Source of the DNA: an uncultured Spirochaetota bacterium
GTDB lineage: Bacteria > Spirochaetota > Spirochaetia > Treponematales > Rectinemataceae
NCBI GenBank assembly: GCA_903821875.1
Contig: CAIJMU010000193.1
Location: forward strand, 1 to 64,000
Reading direction: 5' to 3'
Length of the DNA stretch: 64,000 bases
The notes under the pieces were generated by a model. The model worked only from the letters and a program-made list of their open reading frames with translations, ran no database searches and was not told the origin of the DNA. Shown piece after piece: positions 34,665 to 42,206 of the stretch. Position 1 is the stretch's first letter; each line of letters starts with the position of its first letter. Made by a program: the position numbers and the translations under genes.

Positions 34665-36046
34665 ACAGGATCATCATTCTGGCCCTTGCCGGGCTGCTCG
34701 TGGCCCAGGCATCCTTCGGACAGTCCGGCGACGCCAGGGCGGCCGGGCTTTCAGGCGCCATGACGGCCGTTACCGACGACGCGAACACCCTCCTGTTCAA
34801 TCCAGCGGGCCTCGCCTTCCTCCGCAAGGGCTACCTGGTCGTGGAGGGAATGGGAGGGCTCAGCGCGAGCCTGAGTGGCTTCGAGACGAACTCGGCGCTA
34901 CCGGAGCTCACCCAGACCACGGTAAATGGCAGCAGTGGACCGACCTATAGCTACAACTATTGGGACCGCTTCCTGGGCATCCGTCGGCCCTTCGACTTCG
35001 AGTCGGTCCGGCCCGGGCTTTCGGCATTTATCGCCGGGGTGGATGCTTCAGTCGACTGGGACAGCTTGAGTGGCCCGGAAAAGCTGGACTGGTACCAGAA
35101 ATACAGCAACACGGAAAGCACATTTCGCACCATTCAGAGCTTCGGGCCGCTGGTAGCGAACCCGACCCTCGAACTCGGTGGCCGATACTGGGCGCTCTCC
35201 TTCGGGGCGGATCTGGCGGCGAGTCCCCTGTTCCCGTCGGGATTCCAGGGATCTGACAGTACTATGAATATCAACCTGAGGCGGAACATCAAGGCAGCAG
35301 GCGGCCTTGGCTTCAACATTGGCCCGCTGGCGCTGGGGGCCAACCTTCGCTACCAGTCCTTCGGCAGCACCACAAAAAAGTCGAGCCTTGCGGAGTTCAG
35401 CCAGGACGCGCAGGCACTTCTCATCAGCCTTCTCCCTGAGTTCCTGTCGGGGGATATGGATCCTGCGAGCCTCGAGACCTCGATCACGGCCGGTCTCGGA
35501 GCCCTCCTCACCGTCGGCCCCCTCAATATGGGTCTTTACGAAAACGATCTCCTGGGCTTCATGGATCAGGGCGCTACAAACGCCGGCACCTCAGCCGATC
35601 CGGCAGCAGCCCTCCTTGACAACCTGAACGCAGGTTTTTCCTTTATGCCCTCCGACTGGAAGTCGGGAAAATACCGCTTTCCATTGGTGTTCCAGGCGAG
35701 CGTGGACCTGCAGAAAATCGGCGACGAGCGGAACCGCGAGTTCAAGTCTGGAGTGGAGGCAGGGCTCGACCTCGGCGATGCCATCGTGGTCCTCCTCCGT
35801 GCCGGCTACGGCCAGCCCCTTCCGGGTCACCTCGCCGAAATTGTCACGGGCTTTGACGCGAAGAAAGGAACCCTCAGCGGAGGCCTTACGGCCAAATTCC
35901 TGCTGCTCAGGTTAGACGGCTTTGTTGAAATGCCGATGTCCACACTGCTGCGGCTGGGAGGGCCCACTGCCACTGGCACGATGACGCCGGCGGAGAGGTT
36001 GCAGCGCTTCGGCAGCGCAGGAATCAGCGCCTCGCTCAGGTTATAG
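34661..36046 (+). CDS. FadL-like (UPF0164-type) outer-membrane protein
   Basis: A 461-residue exported protein. The signal peptide (about 1-20) is followed by the family signature 'AAGLSGAMTAVTDDANTLLFNPAGLAFL' region (cited for position, residues ~27-54), the same pattern as at 1222-2397 and 1-389. The body is Gly/aromatic-rich strand-like sequence and the protein ends 'GSAGISASLRL'. It is expected to be a FadL-type barrel for hydrophobic substrates. Translation is coupled to the lipoprotein through the ATGA overlap. It converges with ddl. Confidence 0.82.
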   Translation: MNRIIILALAGLLVAQASFGQSGDARAAGLSGAMTAVTDDANTLLFNPAGLAFLRKGYLVVEGMGGLSASLSGFETNSALPELTQTTVNGSSGPTYSYNYWDRFLGIRRPFDFESVRPGLSAFIAGVDASVDWDSLSGPEKLDWYQKYSNTESTFRTIQSFGPLVANPTLELGGRYWALSFGADLAASPLFPSGFQGSDSTMNINLRRNIKAAGGLGFNIGPLALGANLRYQSFGSTTKKSSLAEFSQDAQALLISLLPEFLSGDMDPASLETSITAGLGALLTVGPLNMGLYENDLLGFMDQGATNAGTSADPAAALLDNLNAGFSFMPSDWKSGKYRFPLVFQASVDLQKIGDERNREFKSGVEAGLDLGDAIVVLLRAGYGQPLPGHLAEIVTGFDAKKGTLSGGLTAKFLLLRLDGFVEMPMSTLLRLGGPTATGTMTPAERLQRFGSAGISASLRL

Positions 36047-36104
36047 GCAGGGGTCGGCGGCCACGAGAGGGAAGGAGAACTACATCCTCTTGCGAAGGGA
36101 ACCT

Positions 36105-37280
36105 TCACTCTCCTCCTGCAGCGATCCCTGCGGTAGCCGCTGCGAGCGCTACGACAGCAGCCGGCCGGGCTGCCTCCTGCCTCTCAAAGGCGTAATCGAC
36201 CAGCCTGCCGACGAGGGAGCCGAGGTCCATACCCGAAGCCTCCCACATCTTGCTGAACACGCTGGTCCTGCCGAAGCCGGGCACGGTGTTGGCCTCTATG
36301 AATATCGGCCGCCCATCGGCCACAAAGAAATCGAGCCGTGACATTCCCCGCAGGCCCAGAAGTCCCCAGACGCGATCCGCGAGGGTCCTGATCTCGGCCT
36401 CGACCGCAGGCTCGAGTCTGGCTGGTATCGTATCCTCGAAGGCTCCCGGGCCATACTTGGCCTCGAAGGAAAGGAAGCCAGGGCAACCGCCGAATTCGAC
36501 CAGTGCACTCTGCTCGGGGCAGGCATTGCCGATCATGCCGATGCCGTATTCCATGCCGACCACAGCCTTCTCGAAGAGGACACGGTCTCCGTAGCCAAGC
36601 GCCACGAGAGCAGCCTCGCGCAGGGCCTGGCGGTTTCCGGCCCGGACTATGCCGACGGAGGAGCCCAGGCAGGGCGGTTTGACAAAGACTGGATAGCCGA
36701 GCTTCCCCTCGACCTCGGCAAGTGCAGCCTCAGCTCCTTCCTCCCACTCGCTTTTCAGGTACACGAGAAAATCCGCGACAGGGATGCCGGCGTTGCTGCA
36801 GATTGCCTTGTTGCAGGCCTTGTCGTTGCCGACTATGGAACCGGAAATGCCACAGCCGACATAGGCCAGGCCGAGGGTCTCGAGAAAGCCCTGGAAGATG
36901 CCGTCTTCGCCGCCCTGCCCGTGGAAAACCGGAAAGACCACATCCACAGCTCCCGAACTGAGGAGCCTGAGGGCTTCGCCCGGGCCGCTTGCAGGGAGGG
37001 TCGAGGCAAGCCAGTCAGCGAAATCCGGCGGCACCCGGTCGGCTGGGCCGAAGATGTCCCCCGCCTCGACGGCAAGGAAGTCGCGCAGGCGGTGGACGGC
37101 GGTGGCCGAGTCGGCCAGACGCCCCTCCTCGTCGACATAGATGGTCACAACACTGAACTTCGCGCGGTCGACGTGGGACATGATGTAGAGGGCGGACTTG
37201 ATGGAGATTTCGTGCTCGGCCGCCTTGCCGCCGAAGGCGAAACCGAGCCGGATGGGCGGCGTGGCCCTCCCGTCGCTCAT
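36105..37280 (-). CDS. ddl: D-alanine--D-alanine ligase
   Basis: A 391-residue ATP-grasp enzyme forming D-Ala-D-Ala for peptidoglycan. Marks include 'GFAFGGKAAEHEISIKSA', 'VFPVFHGQGGEDGIFQGFLE', 'FVKPPCLGSSVGIVRAG', the omega-loop pair K-Y in 'FEAKYGPG' (D-Ala-D-Ala rather than D-Ala-D-lactate type), and 'SRLDFFVADGRPIFIEANTVPGF'. It has about 25 extra Ala-rich residues at the C-terminus. It is the last gene of a coupled set: its ATG overlaps the sensor-MFS stop by four bases. The racemase two genes upstream could supply or modify D-amino acids. Confidence 0.92.
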   Translation of the reverse strand: MSDGRATPPIRLGFAFGGKAAEHEISIKSALYIMSHVDRAKFSVVTIYVDEEGRLADSATAVHRLRDFLAVEAGDIFGPADRVPPDFADWLASTLPASGPGEALRLLSSGAVDVVFPVFHGQGGEDGIFQGFLETLGLAYVGCGISGSIVGNDKACNKAICSNAGIPVADFLVYLKSEWEEGAEAALAEVEGKLGYPVFVKPPCLGSSVGIVRAGNRQALREAALVALGYGDRVLFEKAVVGMEYGIGMIGNACPEQSALVEFGGCPGFLSFEAKYGPGAFEDTIPARLEPAVEAEIRTLADRVWGLLGLRGMSRLDFFVADGRPIFIEANTVPGFGRTSVFSKMWEASGMDLGSLVGRLVDYAFERQEAARPAAVVALAAATAGIAAGGE

Positions 37281-39796
37281 GCCTTGCTCCGCAGGTTGCT
37301 TGCGAGGACGGCGAAGATGCCGGCACCCGCGAGGGTGAAGGCACCAATTACGCCGATACTGCCGGAAAAGCCCAGGGTTGCCACGAGAAGGCCCGCCACA
37401 AGCGGGACGGCTATGGAAGTCACCTTCTCGAAGGTCGCGTAGATGCCCAGGAAATTAGCCTCGCCGAGTTCCTCGGCCTCCCTCGCCGAGGTGAGGAAGG
37501 ACTCTTCGGAAGCATCGATCATCATGCCTCCAAAACCCATGCCGAAGAGGACGAGGGCGAGGAGGATGTAGGGACTCAAGGACCCGAAGAAGGTGATCGC
37601 TACAAAGAAGGCCACAAGGGAGAGCCCGGTGATGACATTGCCTGTCACGATGATCGTCTTCTCGTTGCGCTTCCGGTCGGCAAGGCGGGAAATGAGGGGG
37701 GTCGCAAGGCTGATGAGGCCGTAGACGGTCAGGAGGCGGCCGGTGTCGGCGGCGCTGATGCCTGAATGCCCCATGTAAAGGGGAAGGATGTACTGGAAGA
37801 TGCCGACATAGGCGAGGGAAAAGGGAATGCTCGAAAAGAGGAGGTTCATGAGGATGCTGCGATTGCGGTAGATGCGGAGCAGGCTAAGGAGACCCTCGCC
37901 CCTCGGGGCGCTGCCGCCCGCAGCGCTGCCCTTCTGGACGGAAACCCGCCGCTTCTTCGGCTCGGAGGGGGGCACGTAGAAAGCTACCAGGGCCAGAAGG
38001 AAGAGGGCCGCCCCCGTGGCGATGAGGATACCCACGCGGTAGCCGAGCCGGTTGACGATTACGCCGCCCACGGAAATGGCGCAGATGGTCGCTGCGGCAA
38101 AGCCCGCTGACCATGAGCCGAAGCCCGTGGAGCGGTTCCGGTCAGTCGTCGAGGCGACGACGAGATTGGAACCATTTATGACGATGCCGCCATAACCCAT
38201 CCCCGCGACGAGGCGGGCAGCGATGAGCCAGCCGATCCCGGACGCGAAGGCCGAGGCCAGGGTGCCGACCACGAAGAGCGAGCCTGCGATGAAAAAGATC
38301 CTCCGAATCGAAAGCATTGTTGAGAGGAAGCCCACAAGCGGTATGAAGATCGTCACGCCGAGCATGTAGGCCGCGATGGGAAGGCCGATGATGCTCTCCC
38401 GCGAGAGCCCCAGGATCGAGACGGGATTCCCGAGATAGATCTTCTCGATGAAGGCGGGCAGGAAGGAAAGGGGGATAAGGGCAGCGAAGAAGAAGACAAA
38501 GGCAAGGACGCGGACCACCTGGAGCGAACGCCGCTGCTCGGCTGCGGCCTCCTCAGCCGCGGCTTCCTCAGCAGCAGTCTCCTCGTTCGCAGCTGCCGAG
38601 CCTCCCTTCGCGCCAGGGATTCCGGGCATGACGACCGCTAGCATCCGCGTGAGTTCGAAGCCGAGCACAAGGGATACGGCCAGGATTGTCAGGACGTCGA
38701 GGAGGGCTTCGCGCAGTCGTTCCCCGATGAGCTTCTGATTGACGTTGACGACGAGGTAGGCCTTGGGCACCGCCCCGGAACCGAGGGGCACCACACGCCG
38801 TACCTCGTCCTGGATAATCGAGACCGGCTTCCCCGCACCTGACCCCGACACGGCGGAGAATATGCTCCAGGTCCCGGCCGCCGCCGCCGAATAGAGGATG
38901 CGTCCGGCGGGATCGACGATGGCGAGACTCTCGGCTTCCCGTGTCCGCACGCGGTTGCGCTCGAGGAAGGCATCGGCCCCGTTGAGCCGCTCGACGGCGA
39001 CTCCATAACCCAGCACCTTGTCGAGGTCGGTCTTCATGACCTGCCCGAGTGCGTCGACATTGCCCTCGAAGAGGGCGATATAGCCGCGCTCGAACTGGCG
39101 GTCGTTCAGCCAGGCATAGGAGCCCTGGGCAATCAGGAGGGTGATGCCCACTGCCAGCGTTGCCCGGACCGCTGCCGGAAGGCGGAGCCTGCCCTTCGCT
39201 GCAGCTGCCTCGCCGCCGATGAGAAGGCCAATCATGAGGAGGGTCGCACAGAGCATGATGGGCAGGATGATGCGGACGTTCTCGACATAGAGGGCGTTAA
39301 CACGCGTGGTCACCACGCTTTCTTTGAAGCGGAGCCGCACCATGCCAACCAGGGTCTCGCCTCCGTAGCGTATGGGCGCGCTTACCCAGTTCGAGTCCCC
39401 GACAGAGGCCACGGCGTATTCCTCACCACCTTCTGCGGGGCGGGTGGCGGGAAAGACCGTCATCCCGGCGGGGCGGCTCCCCAGCGACGAGGGTTCCGTG
39501 GAATAAAGTACCTTGCCATCTGCCTGGCTTACATAGAGGGCACTGATGTTGCCATCGCGCTCAAGGACAGCGGCAAACATCTTCTCCACTCCGCCAAGGA
39601 GGTAGATCGGACGGCCGAAATCGACATCCCTTTCCACCTGGCGGCGGAGCTCCCCCACCAGGATCCTGTACTTCGATTCGAGGGATTCCCTGAATGTCTT
39701 CTCGAAGGTGGAGACGCTCAGTACGGCTCCAAGGGTCTGGGCGATCAGGAGGACAATGAATCCCCCGATCACCATTCCGCGCAGGTGCTTCTTCAT
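37277..39796 (-). CDS. Two-domain extracytoplasmic sensor fused to an MFS transporter
   Basis: An 839-residue membrane protein with unusual architecture. A first membrane helix (about 8-28) is followed by a Cache-like extracytoplasmic domain (about 30-175), two helices, a second extracytoplasmic domain (about 230-365), another helix, and an Ala/Glu-rich linker of E-E-A-A-A units. A twelve-helix MFS carrier (about 425-839) then shows 'ARLVAGMGYGGIVINGSN' and 'SRLADRKRNEKTIIVTG', MFS-type loops. There is no kinase, HAMP or cyclase output, so the sensor probably gates the carrier itself. The ATG overlaps the preceding stop by four bases. Substrate unknown. Confidence 0.75.
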   Translation of the reverse strand: MKKHLRGMVIGGFIVLLIAQTLGAVLSVSTFEKTFRESLESKYRILVGELRRQVERDVDFGRPIYLLGGVEKMFAAVLERDGNISALYVSQADGKVLYSTEPSSLGSRPAGMTVFPATRPAEGGEEYAVASVGDSNWVSAPIRYGGETLVGMVRLRFKESVVTTRVNALYVENVRIILPIMLCATLLMIGLLIGGEAAAAKGRLRLPAAVRATLAVGITLLIAQGSYAWLNDRQFERGYIALFEGNVDALGQVMKTDLDKVLGYGVAVERLNGADAFLERNRVRTREAESLAIVDPAGRILYSAAAAGTWSIFSAVSGSGAGKPVSIIQDEVRRVVPLGSGAVPKAYLVVNVNQKLIGERLREALLDVLTILAVSLVLGFELTRMLAVVMPGIPGAKGGSAAANEETAAEEAAAEEAAAEQRRSLQVVRVLAFVFFFAALIPLSFLPAFIEKIYLGNPVSILGLSRESIIGLPIAAYMLGVTIFIPLVGFLSTMLSIRRIFFIAGSLFVVGTLASAFASGIGWLIAARLVAGMGYGGIVINGSNLVVASTTDRNRSTGFGSWSAGFAAATICAISVGGVIVNRLGYRVGILIATGAALFLLALVAFYVPPSEPKKRRVSVQKGSAAGGSAPRGEGLLSLLRIYRNRSILMNLLFSSIPFSLAYVGIFQYILPLYMGHSGISAADTGRLLTVYGLISLATPLISRLADRKRNEKTIIVTGNVITGLSLVAFFVAITFFGSLSPYILLALVLFGMGFGGMMIDASEESFLTSAREAEELGEANFLGIYATFEKVTSIAVPLVAGLLVATLGFSGSIGVIGAFTLAGAGIFAVLASNLRSKA

Positions 39797-41097
39797 TTCT
39801 TTGCCCCTTCGGAGGAGAAGACCTCGTCGGCACTGGCGATGATGTCTATGGGCACGTCGTAGCCCAGGGTACTGGCGCTGCCCAGGTTGATCGCGATGTG
39901 CGGTACATGCTCGTAGACCTGGGGAAGCTCGCGTGGCTTCCTGCCCTTGAAAATGCTGACAATCTTCTTGCCATTGAAGATGCCCTTCGCGACGAGGTTG
40001 GAATCCGATTCCCCGAGGAGGATGCCGTCCCTGACAAAGTTCTTTCCCTCCATGACAAAGGAGGGTTTCTTGTGCCGGTTGAGGACTTTTACGATGTCCG
40101 GAAGGCTGTATTCGGAGAGGCCAGCCTGGACAGCAAGATAGACAGCGTCGACCTTGGGACAGAGTGCGTCGAGCGCTGTGACATAGCGCGCCTCGGCGGC
40201 GGCCCAGGCTTCCTCGTCGTCCTCGTTCTCCGGATCGGGAAGCAGCTCGGTGCTCGCAGTGACGCTGAAGCCGTTCTCCTTGGCGACCTTGAGGATATCG
40301 TCCACTGCGCCATAGGCCCGGCCGATCTCGCTGTCCTCGTAAAGGATGCCGAGGGTCTTGAACTTGATGACGCTGTAGAAAAGGCGTACCTGCCTGATAT
40401 CCTGGTCGGGGTCCACGGCGCCAGTAAGGTAGTCCTTGCCCGAATCCCCGAGTGAGGCGAGGATGCCGGAGCCGACGGGATCGGAGATCGAGTCGACAAT
40501 GACCGGAATGTCAAAGCTGGCAGGCTTGGTAAGGATGCTGCTCACCTGCGTCCCGAGGGCGATGATGAGATCGACGCCCGAACCGGGGGAAGTCAGGCGC
40601 AGGTACTCGTGGCTTTTGGCATTTACGTCGTTCCACTTGAGGTCAAAGAAGGCCTGCTCGGGAAATTCGAGGTAGTCGCTGTAGTCGTTCTTGGCCAGCT
40701 CGGCCAGGATGTTGGGAACCGTCTTGCCGTCCTTGTATGCCGCGTAGCCGGCGAAGCCGGGAAGGAGGGAGGGGACTTCCCGTATCCAGCCAATGGTCAT
40801 GAGTCCCTTGAGCGTACCTTCCAGGACGTCGGCATAGGAGAAATACTCGCCGCTCTGCATGATGGCGATGCGAAAGCGTGAGCCGTCGGGCTTCTTGAAG
40901 GGCGTGTAGTAGCTCTCGTCGTCCTCGGCGGAAGCGGCGGCCTTGTCGAGGGCGGCCCGGGGCGCGGCAGCATCGGTGGTGGCTGCCAGTGATTCCTTCA
41001 CCGGACTCCCTGCGCCTGAACCACATCCCGTGGCCAAAAGCGCAATCGAGAAAAGGCCCGCAACGGCTACGGCCCGGATAGCCTGGTTCATCTTCAT
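39793..41097 (-). CDS. PF04392-type ABC substrate-binding lipoprotein
   Basis: A 434-residue exported lipoprotein (lipobox A-T-G-C, Cys near 25). The mature part is a two-lobe periplasmic-binding fold of the ABC_sub_bind type: 'FRIAIMQSGEYFSYADVLEG', 'VDLIIALGTQVSSIL', 'IPVIVDSISDPVGSGIL' and 'KTLGILYEDSEIGRAY'. Such proteins often bind aromatic amino acids or related ligands. No ABC permease or ATPase is in this cluster, so it may deliver ligand to the sensor-MFS protein encoded next. It overlaps both neighbours by four bases. Confidence 0.82.
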   Translation of the reverse strand: MKMNQAIRAVAVAGLFSIALLATGCGSGAGSPVKESLAATTDAAAPRAALDKAAASAEDDESYYTPFKKPDGSRFRIAIMQSGEYFSYADVLEGTLKGLMTIGWIREVPSLLPGFAGYAAYKDGKTVPNILAELAKNDYSDYLEFPEQAFFDLKWNDVNAKSHEYLRLTSPGSGVDLIIALGTQVSSILTKPASFDIPVIVDSISDPVGSGILASLGDSGKDYLTGAVDPDQDIRQVRLFYSVIKFKTLGILYEDSEIGRAYGAVDDILKVAKENGFSVTASTELLPDPENEDDEEAWAAAEARYVTALDALCPKVDAVYLAVQAGLSEYSLPDIVKVLNRHKKPSFVMEGKNFVRDGILLGESDSNLVAKGIFNGKKIVSIFKGRKPRELPQVYEHVPHIAINLGSASTLGYDVPIDIIASADEVFSSEGAKK

Positions 41098-42206
41098 CCT
41101 CGTTCCTCCATGGCAGGCAGAGCGCGCGTGGCCATGACCTTCTCCACATAGGGAGAGAGCATGGCCTGCGCGGCACTATGGTAATTGGTACGAAATTTGA
41201 CAAGGTCCCCCGGGCGCGGGGGATCTTCGCAGTCGGTTATGTCGAGCACCGCATGGTCGTGGGTAGCGCCCTCGAAAAAGGCTCCTGGCAGCAGGGGGGC
41301 CAGGCTCCGGGTGGGGGCTGCCAGCTCGCCGAAATTCAGGATCGCCCTCAGGCGTATCCCCGTGCGCGGCTTGAAGGCGGGGTGGCCGAAGGCGTTCAGT
41401 CCGTGGGGCTCGTCGTCAGTGACAAGCTTTTCACGGGCCTCGATGACCTCTGCGGTGAGGATAAGGGCGTCATCGTGGAGCCCGGGGATCTTTTTCGCGA
41501 GGGACATGTTGTAGCCAAAATATATCGCCTCGCCGATCCTGATCTGGTCAGCGAGGCCGTCCAGCGAACCCTCCGCAAGCATGTCGAAAACTGTAGTGCC
41601 TCCGATGCTCACTTCATAGCCCCCGAGCCCTGCCCGGGAAGCGGAACGGTCGCAAAGCTCCCGGAATCGGACCAGATCCTCCAGGTCGGGAACAAAACCG
41701 CGCAGGCAACCGTAGTTGGCGGCGAAACCCGCGATGCGCGGCCCTCCCCGCACGCGGGCAGCCTTGTCGACAAAGCCCGGCAGTTCCTCGGCGGTGACAC
41801 CATCGCGGAGATCGCCAGCCTCCACGCTTATGAAGGCCCCGCGCCGAGGTCCGGCGTGCCGAGGTCCGGCGTGCCGGGGTCCGGCGCGCCTGGCTTCGGC
41901 GCAGGTCTCGAAGTGGGAAAGCTCGGACAGAAAGACATAGTCGCAATTGGCCAGACCCTCGCGCATCTCAGCGAGAGAGCAACGGAGCAGCATGCGCTCC
42001 ACGTGGCCCGGCAGGCTGGAGAGATTGGCGAGGTTCGACTCCGCCACGATGCGCGCACCCGCGTCGATGATGGGTTGTACGATGTCGAGCTTCGTAAGGC
42101 AGATCTTGGCGACGACGACCAGGGATATGCCGTGCCCGTCGCAGATCTTCCGTACACTGCGGTAATTTTCGGTGATCTTGTCGATATCGATTGTCAGGCG
42201 GAGCAT
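41094..42206 (-). CDS. PLP-dependent racemase, ornithine/alanine-racemase-like
   Basis: A 370-residue protein with the alanine-racemase N-terminal TIM barrel. 'ISLVVVAKICLTKLDIVQPI' contains the likely PLP Lys, followed by 'GARIVAESNLANL', 'FISVEAGDLRDGVTAEEL', 'GFAANYGCLRGFVPDLEDL' and 'VSIGGTTVFDML', the order seen in the ornithine-racemase-type family rather than classic Alr. Substrate could be ornithine, alanine or another amino acid. A 15-base in-frame repeat inserts A-G-P-R-H units near residue 105-122. AAGGAGG precedes the ATG at 42206, which overlaps the transporter stop by one base (TGATG). Confidence 0.75.
   Translation of the reverse strand: MLRLTIDIDKITENYRSVRKICDGHGISLVVVAKICLTKLDIVQPIIDAGARIVAESNLANLSSLPGHVERMLLRCSLAEMREGLANCDYVFLSELSHFETCAEARRAGPRHAGPRHAGPRRGAFISVEAGDLRDGVTAEELPGFVDKAARVRGGPRIAGFAANYGCLRGFVPDLEDLVRFRELCDRSASRAGLGGYEVSIGGTTVFDMLAEGSLDGLADQIRIGEAIYFGYNMSLAKKIPGLHDDALILTAEVIEAREKLVTDDEPHGLNAFGHPAFKPRTGIRLRAILNFGELAAPTRSLAPLLPGAFFEGATHDHAVLDITDCEDPPRPGDLVKFRTNYHSAAQAMLSPYVEKVMATRALPAMEERG
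41838..41895. repeat. In-frame 15-bp minisatellite inside the racemase gene
   Basis: About four tandem units of a 15-base sequence (CCGGCGTGCCGAGGT), the middle two nearly identical and the outer ones diverged. It encodes A-G-P-R-H repeats in a surface-type loop and preserves the frame. Confidence 0.85.
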
